Of a stretch of DNA of 64,000 bases, positions 11,374 through 24,900 are shown piece by piece. Every line of letters starts with the position of its first letter. The stretch's first letter is position 1. Position numbers and translations under genes: made by a program. Under the pieces are notes generated by a model. That model saw only the letters and a program-made list of their open reading frames with translations, had not been told where the DNA came from and made no database searches. The stretch is from Posidonia oceanica. Lineage: Eukaryota > Streptophyta > Magnoliopsida > Alismatales > Posidoniaceae. The DNA lies in contig JAZBRS010000029.1 in assembly GCA_037176725.1 (NCBI GenBank), positions 49,238,001 to 49,302,000 of the forward strand, in the 5' to 3' direction.

Positions 11374-11388
11374 GATACCCCTCCTTGG
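11374..11388 (-). other. Polypurine tract of element F
   Basis: The minus-strand sequence CCAAGGAGGGGTATC directly abuts the LTR start TGTAGATATC. It has the same form as the tracts of B and D (AGGGAGGGGCATC before TGTTGACACC). It would prime plus-strand DNA synthesis. Confidence 0.65.
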
Positions 11389-11898
11389 AGTTAATCTTGG
11401 CACAAGATCAGCTCCTAGGTAAGAACGATGTTCCATTAAGCATTTCCTGAAGAGGGGAGTTCTATCTCAAACAATCTGCCGCTAGGGTAACTAAAAGAAA
11501 AAGAAGGGGTGAACCAAAAGGTTCGATTAAAATGCCATCATATTGAAGACTCAGGCATGGAGGGATCACGTCGGTTTCAAAGCTATGTCACAGCCGATGT
11601 CATGACCAGGTCAACCATGTAGAGATACTTCAACGGGGCAGGAACTATGGAGGAGATCGTGGGGACTTACCCTATCACGAACGAAAAGAGGTGCTCTTGT
11701 GGCATCTTGTTTGAGACATTATTCAGATTGGAATTGATAAAAGGAAAAGTAGGAATAGATTGGTTCTATGAGGATCACATGTCCTAAAGGTTTCTAACAC
11801 TTATGAAGAACATTTTCTCCGTCTGTGCTCCACTTCCAATGATATGAGAGGTAATGCATGGATGCATGATTCAAGCAAAGAAATGCAAATGCAAGTGA
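11389..11898 (-). mobile_element. Element F internal fragment, non-coding
   Basis: About 0.5 kb between F's PPT and the start of G. I see no coding signal on either strand. It is the part of F's 3' untranslated region left visible to the left of the G insertion. Confidence 0.5.
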
Positions 11899-13189
11899 TG
11901 AGAATTTTAATTAATCGCAAGTGCACGGTGTATTATGTAGTACGTATGTAAAATACGGGTCGATCCCACAGAGAATAAAGTTTCAAAACACAAAGATTAA
12001 TTATCAGTTATTGAAAAAAGGTTGAGAGAGATGATGGTTAAGAACTAAAACCAGAAGATGTAATCAAATTAATTAAAACCTAGGGTTTCGAATCCATTTA
12101 TGTAGAGTACAATATGTATTATTAAATCCACTCTCTGTCTCTCTTCATGATCTAAATAGTTTACTTAATGGTTCTTATTCTAACAAGCATAACTTATATG
12201 CAATGCACCATAGATTATCAAGTCCTAAGATAAAATCACACAAAACAAACTAAATCAAATGATATATGATAGATCTGAGATTATATACACAACCCCCAAG
12301 TTATTCTTCCCTAAGCATAGATTAAAAAGATATTATCAATGTTAATCTATCAAAGTTTATCGAATAATGAATGATTCATGTAATATACATCCAGTCTACA
12401 TAATCATAGTATTTAAGCATGAGAAGACAAAGAGGAACTTAATCACAACATATGCAATTACATAAACTTCATCTAAACCTTAGATCTAGAAACTTAGCCA
12501 AACATGATAATGAAAAACATTGAAATAAAAGAAAGGGAAAGAGAGGAGCAAGACATAATTAAGATAAAGAAAAATAAACTTGTATTAATAAAATACCTTG
12601 ATTACAGAAAATAAGCTTGAAGAACTCTAAACCATGGAAGAAGAAAGCTTAAGCCTAATGTGGAAGATGATGGATCCTTATGTACCAGATCAAGCCTCTC
12701 TAGCGTTTACACAATGGTCCATTTTATAGGCTTATAAGGGTTTAGTAATAATGGAGACAAATCCGGATACAAATTAGGAAACTGAATTTCAATTACAATA
12801 TATTTCCAAGTGATTTATGTGATGGCCAAAGACTGAGTTAACATGGTCTTCTCTGGGCGCTTGGGAGGCGCCAGTTGTGCTCTTGGGCACCTGGGAGGTG
12901 CCAGCTGGCCCGAGATTAGCTTCAACTTGGTTAATTCTGTTATAGTATCTTCCTCCTAGTGTTCACACACGTGGAAAAAGTGTATTTGATACCTTGCACG
13001 GATTTGCATTTCTTGTATCCTTAGATTTGCATTTCTTTTTGTCTTTTATCATTTTTCTTCATTCTTTTTCTCTTTTCTCTTCAGGTTCAAAGTTCCTACA
13101 CAAATTGCACAAAATACCTCGAGTAATATTATTTATGAGCAAAAGAGATAAATATGGGTATAAAACATGTAAGAATAATGTGCTAATCA
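11899..13189 (-). repeat. Element G 3' LTR (minus strand, Athila-like)
   Basis: On the minus strand it starts TGATTAGCACATTATTC at 13189 and ends with AATTCTCA at 11899. The segment at 11911-11990 (cgcaagtgcacgg ... gtcgatcccacagag) is a signature often seen at the 3' end of Athila-like and related plant gypsy LTRs. The motif 'gggcgcttgggaggcgcc' at 12856-12873 and the related 'gggcacctgggaggtgcc' form a small inverted repeat. Possible target-site duplication is AGTGA (11894-11898). Confidence 0.7.
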
Positions 13190-13204
13190 AATACCCCCAT
13201 ATCT
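13190..13204 (-). other. Polypurine tract of element G
   Basis: The minus-strand sequence AGATATGGGGGTATT abuts the LTR start TGATTAGCAC. It sits just downstream of the 'actagcaaaagatagata' context common in Athila-like elements. Confidence 0.7.
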
Positions 13205-14773
13205 ATCTTTTGCTAGTCCTTGAGCAAAACTGATTCAAACAAAAGAAAGAAAAAATAAAGAAAATCCTAACTCACTTTCATAGGAATCACAAATGCACTT
13301 AGCATGTGCAACAAGCCTTTAAACCCATAGGTTGTCCTAGTAGACGAGTGGTGTTTTGTGAGGATTTGCAGCGGATCTACCCACAAAATCCCAGAATAAA
13401 TGGAAGAAAAATAAAATAAAGAAAGATAAAAATGTTATTTACACTATCACTATCTACAATATTTTAACAAGTTAGAAAGCTTCTAAAATACCATGAGCCT
13501 TTATTCTCCAGCTCTACCTCAAATCAAGATCTCTCTCTCCTCCTCATGTCATGGAGACTCTTTCCTATCTTTCACATCATCCTTCTTTACATTTGACTCA
13601 CATGTACCTTGTGTTTGTGAAAATAGTCCTTAACAATGATTTTTAAGTCCAACCTGAGTACCGTTTCATCTCATTTGAATAATTTAGAGAACTTTATTCT
13701 TGCTTTCTTAGGCTTTTTTTTGGCTACCTATTTATCGAGCTTTAGGTCAGTGATTCCCTAACCAGATGGCTTTAGGACACTAGGTATTGAGACATCTCTA
13801 AGGACTTAATCACTCAAGTAACTAAGGCCACAAAGATAAGATTTTTCTTTTCCATGCTTTTGTCCTTCAAGCACATTTTTACGTGAATATCCAATGCTTC
13901 CTGAGGCACGGTTACCTAGTTACTTAGTGATTGTTAGACTTTCAGCAATCTCTTTTTTTCTTTTTTTCTCCTTTGATGCTCTGGTGTTTCAGGTCTTCCT
14001 TTATTCTCCATAGTCAAAGACTAAAGTGTAAGTGCAAGATAAGATACACATGTGCTTAAGGATAATCCAAATGATGCTATTTTTTAGATTTTGTCTCCAC
14101 TCTAGGGTTTGAGAGATTCTATTCTATCAGTTTTACCTTTGAACTCCAACTCAAAGTCACTTATCCATCCCTAGCTAGCTAAATTATTACGGATAATTCC
14201 TAATTTGTTTTTGTTTTTTTTATTTATATTTTTTTTCTTTATTTTTAGAGAAAAGATATACAAAAGATTCTAACTAAAGAAAATGAAAATTTTTTTTTGT
14301 ACATACAACTCTAACTCTAAGAATTTATTATTATTATTATTAATTTTTTTTTATTAAATGAAATGTCACACAAAAAAAACTCTAACTAAAGAAAATGAAA
14401 AAGACGCAAAGAAGACTCCCTCCAATACCTAAATCATGTATTGTCCTCAATGTATGCAACAATTGATATGATCAATAAAAAACAATTAAAATTAGAACAA
14501 TAATACCTGATTCGGGATGGAGTGCTTCTACTGCTAAGAAAAGAAAAGTTATGTACATTTTATACATATTCACAATTAAGGTGCATGAAAATCCAAGATC
14601 TCATCAATCTCTAGGGCACAATCTCAATCTGGCCAAGGAGGTAGTCGGACTTTTGCAATTTCTTTTTCGGCTTGTTCAAGCCACCATTGGACTTCTCTCA
14701 ATCGGACTTCATGAATTTCCCAAAGTGCTGAAATTAGATCGGATAAACCCATGTAATTTAATTGAATAAGAAA
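13205..14773 (-). mobile_element. Element G internal region lacking pol
   Basis: About 1.6 kb between gag and the PPT with no RT, RNase H or integrase similarity. The minus strand near 14404-14455 carries the phrase 'attgaggacaatacatgatt', a familiar feature of plant gypsy elements lacking pol or just upstream of their PPT. Homopolymer-rich A/T stretches occur at 14200-14370. G thus looks like a gag-only element. Confidence 0.55.
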
Positions 14774-15672
14774 TTAGGGCTTGAGTTCATAATTGACTAG
14801 AGCTGAATGATATGGCTTGACACAAAGCTCTAATGGTCCTATAGTAGATGGTAATGATGAGGGCTCAGGCAGAGGGTTATACCACTTGTTGGACTTATGA
14901 GTCCTACATTGGGTTAACTCATTGGCTTCTTCAACAAACATTAATTCATCTTTGAAAATCTTCTCAAAACTTTTGTCAAAGTAGCCTAGATCAAATTCAA
15001 TTTCTTCCTCTATTAGGTCTTCTTTTTCTGAGAAATCTTCAATCATGTTAACCTCAAATGTCTCATCTGGTTGAGGTTTTTTCGTAATAGAATCACTTGA
15101 AAGGGAAACTTCTGCAATAAATTGGTCTACCTGGCCAACTGGTTCTTTAGTGGGTTCATCTACTTGGACTTGGGTTTCTACTTCAGGCATTATTTGGACA
15201 GTACAGGGTTGATCAGGGGAGTTCCCATGTTGAGCAAGAAAGTTCCATTCCTCTCTCTCCTTTATAACATTGATTAGCTGACCTAATTGTGTTTCTACAC
15301 GAGCTATGACATGAGTGTTGGTAGTAGAGGTCTGTATATTTGCTTCCACTAGCTCTTCTATGCTCTTTTTTACTTGTTAACCTAATTTCATATTCTTGTT
15401 GACAAGCTGGAGGAGGAAAGGTTGAGTTGTATTGTAGGTCTGAATATGGATAATGTTCAAAGTAATGAAATTGGACTTGATTGAAGCTAGACCCTCCATC
15501 ATATGATCTTTGGGCCCATAAGAAATCAGGTTGACCCCACTTTAAATTGTAATTTGAGGTAAAAGGGTCACTTGACTCATTCCAAGGTCTTTGGGCCACA
15601 TAATTGAATTATTCAGACCTATATCCAACTTGATTCATTGGATACTCCTTCAACATATGAATATTTATCTCT
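14774..15672 (-). pseudogene. gag: Athila-like gag C-terminal remnant, element G
   Basis: Two overlapping minus-strand frames make one decayed gene. Upstream (15672-15370) reads YPMNQVGYRSE-stop-FNYVAQRPWNESSDP, then FTSNYNLKWGQPDFLW. That resembles the DPYS-TYNPGWRNHPNFSW block after the zinc knuckle in Athila-type gag. A frameshift near 15360 leads to the second frame (15349-14774). It starts EANIQTSTTNTHVIARVETQ and holds a coiled-coil-like LGQLINVIKERE segment, a Glu/Asp-rich middle, and CVKPYHSALVNYELKP at the end. The zinc knuckle and N-terminus are missing because the gene is cut by the insertion at 15673. The normal product is the particle-forming Gag. This copy has at least one stop and one frameshift. 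Confidence 0.65.
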
Positions 15673-15861
15673 TAGCCCTCTTTGGATGTAGAATAAGAAA
15701 AGTAGGAATAAGTAGAAAGTGGTATTGGTATTCTGATAGTATTGCTATTCTGTTTGGAAGTGGTTTTCTTTTAAAGGTGAATAAGTGTGTATAGGGAGAT
15801 ATTTTTGTTTGGATGGAAAATGGAATAAGTATCAGAATAAGTGTTGGAATAAGTGGAAAAC
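15673..15861. mobile_element. MITE-like fragment (possibly Tourist/PIF-Harbinger)
   Basis: It begins TTA-GCCCTCTTTGGATG within G's gag. This resembles a TTA target site followed by a Tourist-type terminus (compare GGCCCTGTTTGG). It has short internal repeats of 'ggaataagt' and 'ggtattggtattctg'. Only the left part is visible because C's LTR starts at 15862. The family call is tentative. Confidence 0.4.
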
Positions 15862-18800
15862 TGTAGACACTCCATTTTGACATGTCAAATTGGTGGTACT
15901 CTCTGAAACCCTTTTCCAAGCCCAAATTAGCACCCATTTTCACATCAAAACCCTAGAAAACTCTAGGCTAAAATCCTGGAAAACCCTAGGTTAGCAATTC
16001 TTAAAACGTAGGTCAAACCCTAGGTTAGCATTTCCTAAATCCTAGAAAACTCTAGGTTAGCACACCCTAAAACCTAAGTTAAATCTTAGGTTAGCACCTC
16101 CTAAAACCTAGGTTAAACCCTAGGTTAGCACCTCCTAAAACCTAGGCTAAACCCTAGGTTAGCACACGTAGACACTAGGTCAAACCCTAGGTCACACCCC
16201 TGCAAACACAAGCCTAAACCCAAACCCTCTTTCTTTTCTTCCTTTCTTCTTCTTTTTCTTCTTCTTCTTCTTCATCCTTTTTCCTTCTCCTTTCCCTTTC
16301 TTTTTCCTCTTTTTTCAGCCCAACCCATCTTCTCCCCTTCTTCTTCTTTTCCCTCTTTTTCTTCCAAGCCCACCAGCCCACTCCAACCTTCTCCCTCCTT
16401 TCCCTCATTTTATTTTTTTCTGTTTTTTACTTCACTCCTCCACAGGCCCGGCCCAACTCTTTTTTTCTTTGTTTTTTCATTTTCCCCCCACCAGCACCTC
16501 TCCTTCACTCTCTTTTTTCTTTTCTTATTTTCCTCCTCCACAGGCCCAACCCACCTCCTTTTTTTTCTTTTCTCTTCCATTTCTTTCTCAACCCACAGCC
16601 ATTGCCCGACCTCCTCCTCTTTTTCTCTTCATTTTTTCCCTCCTCCTTTAGCATTTGCAGAAGCCTCCCATACACAGCCAACCGCCCCCATGCTCAGCCT
16701 TGCACAACCTTCCACCACCACTAACTCCCTCTCCCATCCACCATTAACCCTCCTCCTCATTTTCCACTCACCCACAGCCTCTGCACAGCCAATCCAATGC
16801 CGGCCAACCCTCTGCAAAACCTAGCTCACACCCCTTATCCTCTACAGTTTCCCTCCAACAAAATCCATCCATTCTCATCCATTCTAGGAGGGCAGCATTT
16901 TAGCAATTCAATCCCCCCACATATAGCCACAGCAGTAGCTACCAGAGAGAATCCATTTTCTCCAAAAACTTCCATGCACAGTTCACTGCAAAATTCACCT
17001 CACCCAGCCACCCACGCACTCCAGCACTTCACCACCATCTCCCCTAGCCTCCCACGATCCCAGAGAGCATGAGAACCACCGGAGAGAGCCACAACACCAT
17101 CGGAGCAACCAGAATTTCCACTACACATCCAAAAATCCGCATTTCTTCTCTAGGCAGCGCAACTGATTTCTGGGCGCATCTGGAGCATCCTCGGCACGCT
17201 TGCAACACGCCCAGACCTTGCCGCAAGCTTCCCGGACCCCCACGTGCCCCTGCGAGCCATCGCCGGACTGCTGCAACCCACTGAGGTCGGTAGCCCTCCT
17301 TAGCCATCGTCACTGGTAAGTGACCTTACCTCTGAACTCCATGCATGCCTACCTTGCTTCCTAGCTAGCTAGAAGTAGGTTTAGAGCCGTAGGTTAGGAT
17401 TTCGCCGCCGCCGCTATAATTTTCTTCTTCGGCGAGCTTCTGCAGCGCCGCCGCGCACCAGACCAGCTCCGAGCTTCTGGATAGCTCCCCAAGCACCGCC
17501 GCACCTCTGGCAACTCAGCCCAGCACCGCCCGAGCACCGCAGCAGCCTCCTGCGCCTGCTCTGCCACCGACCTCTGCTGCAGTAAATCCTTCGAGGTCGG
17601 CAGAGCAGCTCCGGCACCCTTGGACGCCGCTCGCGCCATCGGAGCCTCCACCGCAGCCGTCTCCAGCTCCCCGGGCCCCCAGCACCGCAGCCAGCGCTGC
17701 CGCAGCAGCCCCTTCTTCTCTGCCGCAGTGCTGCAGTGTCGGGCGACACTGTAGCTGGTTTAAGTTAAGATTTTATTTTTTCGTTTATTTGCATGCATTG
17801 CATTAAGGCCCCTAGGTTTATTTATGTTTGCATTTAGGTCCTTGCATCAATCAAAGTCAATTAATTTTGCATTTAAACTATATTACATTAAAATAAAATA
17901 CTGCATGTTGTTATATTTGCATTTCAGTCCAGTGTTAGCTTAAGTTATTTAAATTTGTTTGCATGTATTGCATTAAGGCCCTTATGTTTATTTATACTTG
18001 CATTTAGGTCCTACATCAATTAAAAGTATTTAATTCAGCATTTTAACTTTATTACATTGCATTTAAATCCTATGCTTTAGTTTATTTGCATCTAGGTTCT
18101 TAATTAAATCACAGCATGCATTCAATTTTAGATTTTACCTTACTTTATTGCATCCCCATGCTTTAATTTATCTGCATCTAAGTCCTCAATTAATCACAAC
18201 ATGCATTTAATTCTTAGTTTTTATTTTATTGCATTGCATTTGCATCCCTAGCTTTTAATTTAATTGCGTATTAGTCCTGTATCAAATGAAATGTCATTTA
18301 ATTTGCATTTTTGAATTTATTGCATTACTGAAAAACCTAGCATGTACTGAAAATTGCACTTAAGTCCTGTAACATGTTTACATGTGATTTAAATGTGATT
18401 TTCTTAGCTTTATTGTCTTGTAAATAAGTCCTGAGGGTTTTAATATTTGCATTTAGTTCCTATTTTGTTATAAACTGTGATTTAAATGTAAATGTTAACC
18501 TTATTACATTGCAATAAAGCCCAACAAGTTTTAAAAATTGCATTAAAGTCTTGTCTGCATTTAGAAGTCTATTAATTGCATTCCTTTTTAATTGCATTGC
18601 ATTGCATGTTAATTTTGCACTTTATTTAATTGCATATAGGACTTACCTACATCTAGAAGTCTTTTAATTGCATTTCTAAAACTAATTTGGCATTGCATTT
18701 TAACCTTGCATTAACCCTTAATTGCATATAGGTCTTGCTTACATCTAGAAGCCACTAAATGTCTTTTTTAGCTTCATTGGCATTGCATTTGCATCCTGCA

Positions 18801-18972
18801 TTTGCATATAAGCCCAGTATGCATTAATCTTTTCTTTTAATAGCATTTCGCTGCCATGCTGCACTGCAATCATATACAACAGTCTTTTTAATTGCATAAT
18901 CTTAACAGTTGCATGCTTTAATTATCATCTTTGCATTGCATATCATCTGGCATATTTTCCTGCATTGCATAT
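15862..18972 (+). repeat. Element C 5' LTR, first part
   Basis: It starts TGTAGACACTCCATTTTGAC, the same plan as TGTTGACACCCCAATTTGAC in B. Segments run in the same order as B's LTR. First are 'ccctaggttagcacctcct' repeats (15945-16180) and pyrimidine-rich sequence (16230-16660). Then comes a GC-rich exon-like block (16790-17760) containing a donor-like CACTGGTAAGTGAC at 17308-17321. Last is the quasi-periodic 'ttgcatttaggtcct' array (17790-18960). B is inserted inside that array. Confidence 0.8.
18968..18972 (+). other. Target-site duplication of element B (left copy)
   Basis: CATAT directly precedes B's LTR start TGTTGATACC. The same five bases follow B's 3' LTR end at 38505-38509. A 5-bp duplication is usual for gypsy integrases. 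Confidence 0.9.
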
Positions 18973-21900
18973 TGTTGATACCCCATTTTGATAGGCTGAA
19001 TTGGTGGATCTCTCTCTCTGGTGGCTTTTGGACCAAACCTTCACCTCAACCCAAAATCACACTCTTCATTTCAAACCAAAACTTCTAAACCAACACCAAA
19101 ACCAAACCCAAAATCACACCCATTTCTAAACCAAAACCAATCCTTCTTCAACCTAGAAAACTATACAAAAATCCTAGGAAAACCAACCCTTCTTCAACCT
19201 AGAAAACTACACAAAAATCCTAGGAAAATCAACATTTCTTTAACCTAGAAAACTACACAAAAACTCTAAGAAAACCAACATTTCTTCAACCAAGAAAACT
19301 ACACAAAAACTCTAGAAAAACCAACATTTCTCCAACCTAGAAAATCATCCAAAAATCCTAGAAAACCTAGGAAAAAAATCCTTCCAAAACCTTAGAAAAC
19401 CCTAAACCAAAACTCTCTCAAAACCCTAAATCTTCCAATAACCCTTCAAAATCCCATCTAAAATCATAGAAAACCCTAGATTAAACCCTAGGTCAAACCC
19501 TAGAATCCTAGGTCACACACCTGCACAAAATCCCTTCAAATTCAGGCCTTTATCCTCCCTATCTCTCCTGATTATCCTTTTTCTCTCTCCTAATTATTCT
19601 TTTTCTCTCTCCTGATTATCCTTTTCTCTTTCCTCACTGTTCTCCCCCTCTTTTCTTGTTCCTCCTTCTCTAAACTCATCATCAGTCCCATTTAATACTT
19701 CTTAAAACAACTAAAGAGAAAAATCCAACCAGAAAAATAAATCAAACACCTAAAAATAATTCAAAAGAAAATCTAATTAAAAACGAATCAAAACAACCCA
19801 AAAACAGTTAAAACTAAATAAAAACAAACTAAAACAAACTAAAAAACATAAAAACAATTTAAAACAATTAAAAAACAAATTTCAAGACTTACAACAATTT
19901 AAAAACAAATTTCAAAACTTATGGACAATTAAAACAAATCAAAACCCATTAAAAACAATTAAACAAGCAAACATAAGAAAAATCACTCAAAATCCATAAA
20001 AAACAATCTAAAAATCCAATCAAAACCCTTAAAACCATCAAAAGAAAATTAAAACAACTAACGAACTTAAAATCAAAAGGAACAAACTTAAATAATCAAA
20101 ACAATTAAAAAAAAAACTCTAAGAAATCAAAAAGAGAAAACTTAAACAAATAACAATTAAAAAGAAGACAAAAACTTAAGAACAATTAACAATTAAAATT
20201 CAATTAAAAAAACTTAAACAAATTAACAAACCTAAGAACAATTAACAATTAAAATTCAATTAAAAAACTTAAGCAATTAAAATCAAACTTAAAAACAATC
20301 AATAATTAAAATCAAAAAGAGAAAACTTAAACAATTAACAACTAAAAAGAAGACAGATTTAAAAATAATTAATAATTAAAATCAAAAGGAAAAAACTTAA
20401 TCAAATTAAAAAACTTAAAAACAATTAACAAACTTAAAATTGAAAAGAAAAACTTAAAATAAAAAAACAAACTTAAATCAAGAGGAAAATTTAAACAATC
20501 AGGAAAAAGGCTTAAAAAACTATTAACAAACTTAAAAGAATACTTAAAAAGGCAAACCCAAACATAATTACTTAAAACTCTAAAACAAATCCAACTTAAA
20601 AAACCAAAATCCAAATTTATTTTCTTTTTCTTCTCCCTATTCTTCTTTTTCTCCTTCTTTCCCTCCTTCTTTACATTTCTTTTTATTTCTTTTCCTCTTT
20701 TTCCACATCCAAAGCCCAGCCCACTCCTCTTCTTCCTCTTCTTTTTTTTCTTTTTTTCTTTCTTTTTTTACTATGTTTTAGTCTGGCCCACTCCTCCTCC
20801 TTCTTCCTTCTCTTCTTCTTCTTCTCTTCTTCCTCTCCTTTCCACCAGCAAAACGACAGCCCCCCATGCCATTTTTTTTTCAAACCTCACATGACATCCC
20901 ATGGACTTCCGGCCTTCACCACCATGCTCTGTGGCCATCAGACCAGCCCTCCATCACCTCCATGCCCTACCACCCAAAGACCAAGACCGTTTCTTTCTCC
21001 CCTTGACCACATTGAAATCAGTGGAAGGAAGGGGGATCAAAACCAAAAAAATCCACTCCAGAACAGCACTTGCACAATACACCCTCAAGCCCAGAATCTC
21101 CAGCTTCCCTTGTGCACTTCCAGATCCAGAAACCACCCCGAATTCCCCCTGGAATCCCCCTCCAAGACCTTCAGCACTCAACCTTCCGGAACCACCGTCT
21201 CCACTGAAACTCCACCACCACAGCCACCAAAACTCTCCCAAACTTCACCACTACACTCACAGAACTCCCACCTTCCCAAGCCATCCAGAAACTCACCCTC
21301 ACACGCCCTACAGCCATCACATTCCACTACAAACACTTGGGTCCCGTTTCTGCCCGAAATCTCCAAACGTCCACACTGCCCTCCACAGACCCCGAAATCC
21401 TAATCAAAACCCTCTACCACATTCACCAGACCGCCATCAACCCAGAACGAGCTTCACCATGGCCCGGAAAGCAACATATCACCCCGACAATCTCTACAGC
21501 AACTGCCACCACCCAAAAAGGCTAGATCGCGCTCCGGCCGTCACATTCTACTCCTGAGGCCACCTGGAGCTTCGTCTGCACGCCAGCAACACGCCAGCAC
21601 CCCGCAGCAGCTCGCCTGGTCCACCACGTGCCGCTGCAAGGCCTCGCTGGACCAGCACACCCAACCGACGTCGGGGGAGCAATCCAGCCACTATCACAGG
21701 TAATTCTTCATTCCATTAGGTTCTTTGCATGCCCACCTTCGTTTCTAGAATTTTTTTCAGATTTTTTGGGGTTTTGTGCCGCCTTTGGGGCCTCGCCGGA
21801 GCTCAGACCTCCTCCTGCCGCTTCCGCTGCCACTGCTGCTCGCCACACCCTCCGGACTGCCGCACCGCCTCCGCGAGCCTCCGAGCTACGCCGCCGTGCA

Positions 21901-24900
21901 CCCAACTCGCCCCTAGACCCCTCCGCGCCGTCGCGTGCCACTACTGTTCCGCCGCTGCTCCGTCGGCCGCACTATGCTGCGCGCGGGAGGAAGAAGAATC
22001 TACTGTAGCTTTATTTTCTTTTTTTAAAAACTTGAATAAGGTTAGATGCATGCATTGAAATAAAATTTGTTAGTTTTCTTTTATTGCGTTTAGGTCCTGC
22101 GTTTGTTTAGAAATCATTTAAATATGAATAAAAACTATATTGCATTGCGTTAAATATCTGTTGTTTCTTTTTATTACATTTTAATCCATCTGTAGTTCAA
22201 ATAACTTTAGTTTCATTTTCTTTTGGTCCAGTAGTTTAACTTATTTACTTTTAAGTCCTGCAATTGATGAATGTCATTTAAATGTTAGTTTTTATCTTAT
22301 TGCATTACGTTCAACTCCTTTGATTTATTATATTTGCATTTGAGTCCATCTTCAGTTGTTAAAAGTCATTTAATTCACATTTTATCATACTGCATTGCAT
22401 TAAAATCCTCTGTTCATTTCAAATTGCATCTAAGTCCTGTCCCAGTTCATGAAAGTCATTTAAATCTGCATTTCATCATATCACATTGCATTTTAGTCCC
22501 TGTATTTTCATTATTTGCATTTTACTCCTCCACAGTTCATGCATTTTCATTTAATCATCTTTTAAAACCATATTGCATTAATAAAAAGTCCATACGTTTG
22601 TTCTATTTGCATTTTAGTCCCTCTGTGATTCTCTGTGTCTTTTGTTTTTTGCTTTTAAGCCCATGAATTTGTTTTATTTGCTTCTGGGTCCCTTTGTGTT
22701 GTGATGTGTGTTTTTATTTTGTTTTCATTTTGCAGTAAGGCCCAATACTTTCTTTTTATTGCGCAGGGGTCCTCCCTTTGTATTTCTGTGTCTGTGTGAT
22801 TTCTTTTTGGTTTGCAGATCAGTTCCTAGGTTTTCTTTATTTGCAGATGGGTCCTTCCTTTTGTTTTATAAGAGGTTTTGGTTTCTTTTTGGCCTTGCAT
22901 TTTGGCCCTGAGTTTTGTTTTAATCACATCCAGGTCCTTCTGAGCTTCAATATGCCCCTCAGGTTTTCTGTTTTTCTTGCAATTAAGCCCTTAGCTTTTT
23001 AAAGGTTTGCACATAGGTCATTGCAAGTGTCTTTTGCACCTTTTGAGTCATTTTTTGGCTTTGTTTTTCCTGTCCAAGCTTTTCCAAGTTGCATGAGGAT
23101 CCCCTGCAGGTTTTTCTTTTTGGGATTTGCGCCTGTTTGCTGGCTTTGCGTTTTAGTCCATAAGTTTTCAAAAATTGCATTTAGGTCCTTTTCTTGCATT
23201 TATGCATACATTCATCCTAATTAACATTGCATTTAGCCCATGCACCCCTGCATTAGCATTCTTGCATACATTTGCACTCTTTTGCATACATTTAGGGTTA
23301 ATTTGCACATAAGCCCTTGCACTTCTCCCTATTTGCACTTAGGCCCCCATCTTTGCATTTTTACATGCATTGCACCCATGCATCTTTGCACTTAGCATCT
23401 TAGCACACCTTTAAGCACATTTAGCTCCCATTCATGTGAGAGGACCTGTTCTGCACACCTCTAGGACTCTTTTACACTTTGATCCCTTCTTCTCTCCTGG
23501 CCCTTGGGCCTTCTGCCTTGAAGCCTGGATATCTTCCGATCGGATCGTTGAATCTTCGCAACCAAGTTGTCCGGATCACCCTTGTGGGGCGGACTCCCAT
23601 GCTGACCAAGTTCAACTCAGATCAGGCCTCAGATCTCCATGGTAAGTCCTTTTGAACCTCTACATAGCACTTTGTTGCATATCACTTGCATTGCATGCAT
23701 TGTTTTCGCCCCGCGTTTTCCATGCATGTTGATTAGGACTTCCTCTTTTGCCTATCAATTCCACTTTCTCTTTTCGCGTATCCTTAGCGCCTTCGGGTTG
23801 AGTTTTCCTTGGATTCACTACTGATTACGGCTCTCTTCCCCCTTTCCACGATCTGATTGCACCATGAGGTTTGGGCAGCATGCGAGACACATCGTGGGAC
23901 GATTTAGTGGGAAACAGTCATAAGATAGTAGTGATCCTTCTGCTTGCTTTCTTTCCCCTTTGCAGGTCTTCACACTTGCATTGCGTGGTCCTTAAGCGGT
24001 GTTTGTCTTCACACTTACATCGCTTGTCTCTTTACTTGTTTGATTCTTCCCCTTTGCATATTTTCGCATCGTTTTGCGTACCCGTATCTGTTTTTGCTCG
24101 TTTCGCATCGTTTTGCGTGCCAACATCTATTTTCACCTGTTTTTGCATCGTTTTCCGCATCCGCATCTGTTTCTACTCGTTTTCACGCTGTTTTGCGTGT
24201 ACGCATTTGTTTTCGCTTGTTTTCGCATCGTTTTGCGTGCCTGCTTTGTTTCTTGCACCGTTTTGCATGCTACTTTGTTTCTTGCATCGTTTTGCATGTC
24301 CACTTTATTTCTTGCACCGTTTTGCGTATTTGTTCCTGTTTTCCTTTGTGTGATGCTTGCATTGTCTGATTTTACTACTGTTTTGTTTTACCGCCTGCAT
24401 TTAGGGCAGTGATGCTTACTGCCTGGAGTTCTCATGAACCAGGGTTCACACGGTTCGTAACACAGACAGCGTTGCTGAGCACTTAGATTGCACGTTTAAT
24501 TCCTTGCACGCATTCCATCACTTAGAGCACACATTTGAGCATCTAATTAGGCATTCATGGCACTTAGGCATTCAAAGTATGCATTTCCCTGCGTATGCAA
24601 GCGTAAGCCTAGAAAGACCGATTCTCGGGCGTGTCGGGGGTGCTTAACACTTTCCCCGCACGTAACAGGATTCCTTGCCCTTTCTCATGGCCCGCAATGA
24701 CCATATTGCCCTTATCCTAGGCACGAGTCACATCATTTGCATCCCATTGCATCTCATTTCATTTGCATTGCATTACATTGCACATTTTGCTTGGTTTTCC
24801 GTGTTTATTCATGCATTTCTCCGGTTTTCCTTGTCTCTCGACTTAATAGACATGGTGGTAACTCTGATTTGTCTTATCTTCTTCTTTTCTTTCCTTTTTT

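Noticed and set aside
15945..16180. Interstitial telomere-like repeats ('aaccctaggtt')
   Set aside because: The unit is a longer 'ccctaggttagcacctcctaaaa' phrase. It does not contain perfect plant telomere repeats (TTTAGGG)n.
20901..21557. 218-codon Pro/Thr-rich ORF in B's 5' LTR
   Set aside because: The matching frame in the 3' LTR (34312-34674) is broken, and the sequence is low-complexity with no known domain. It reads as non-coding LTR.
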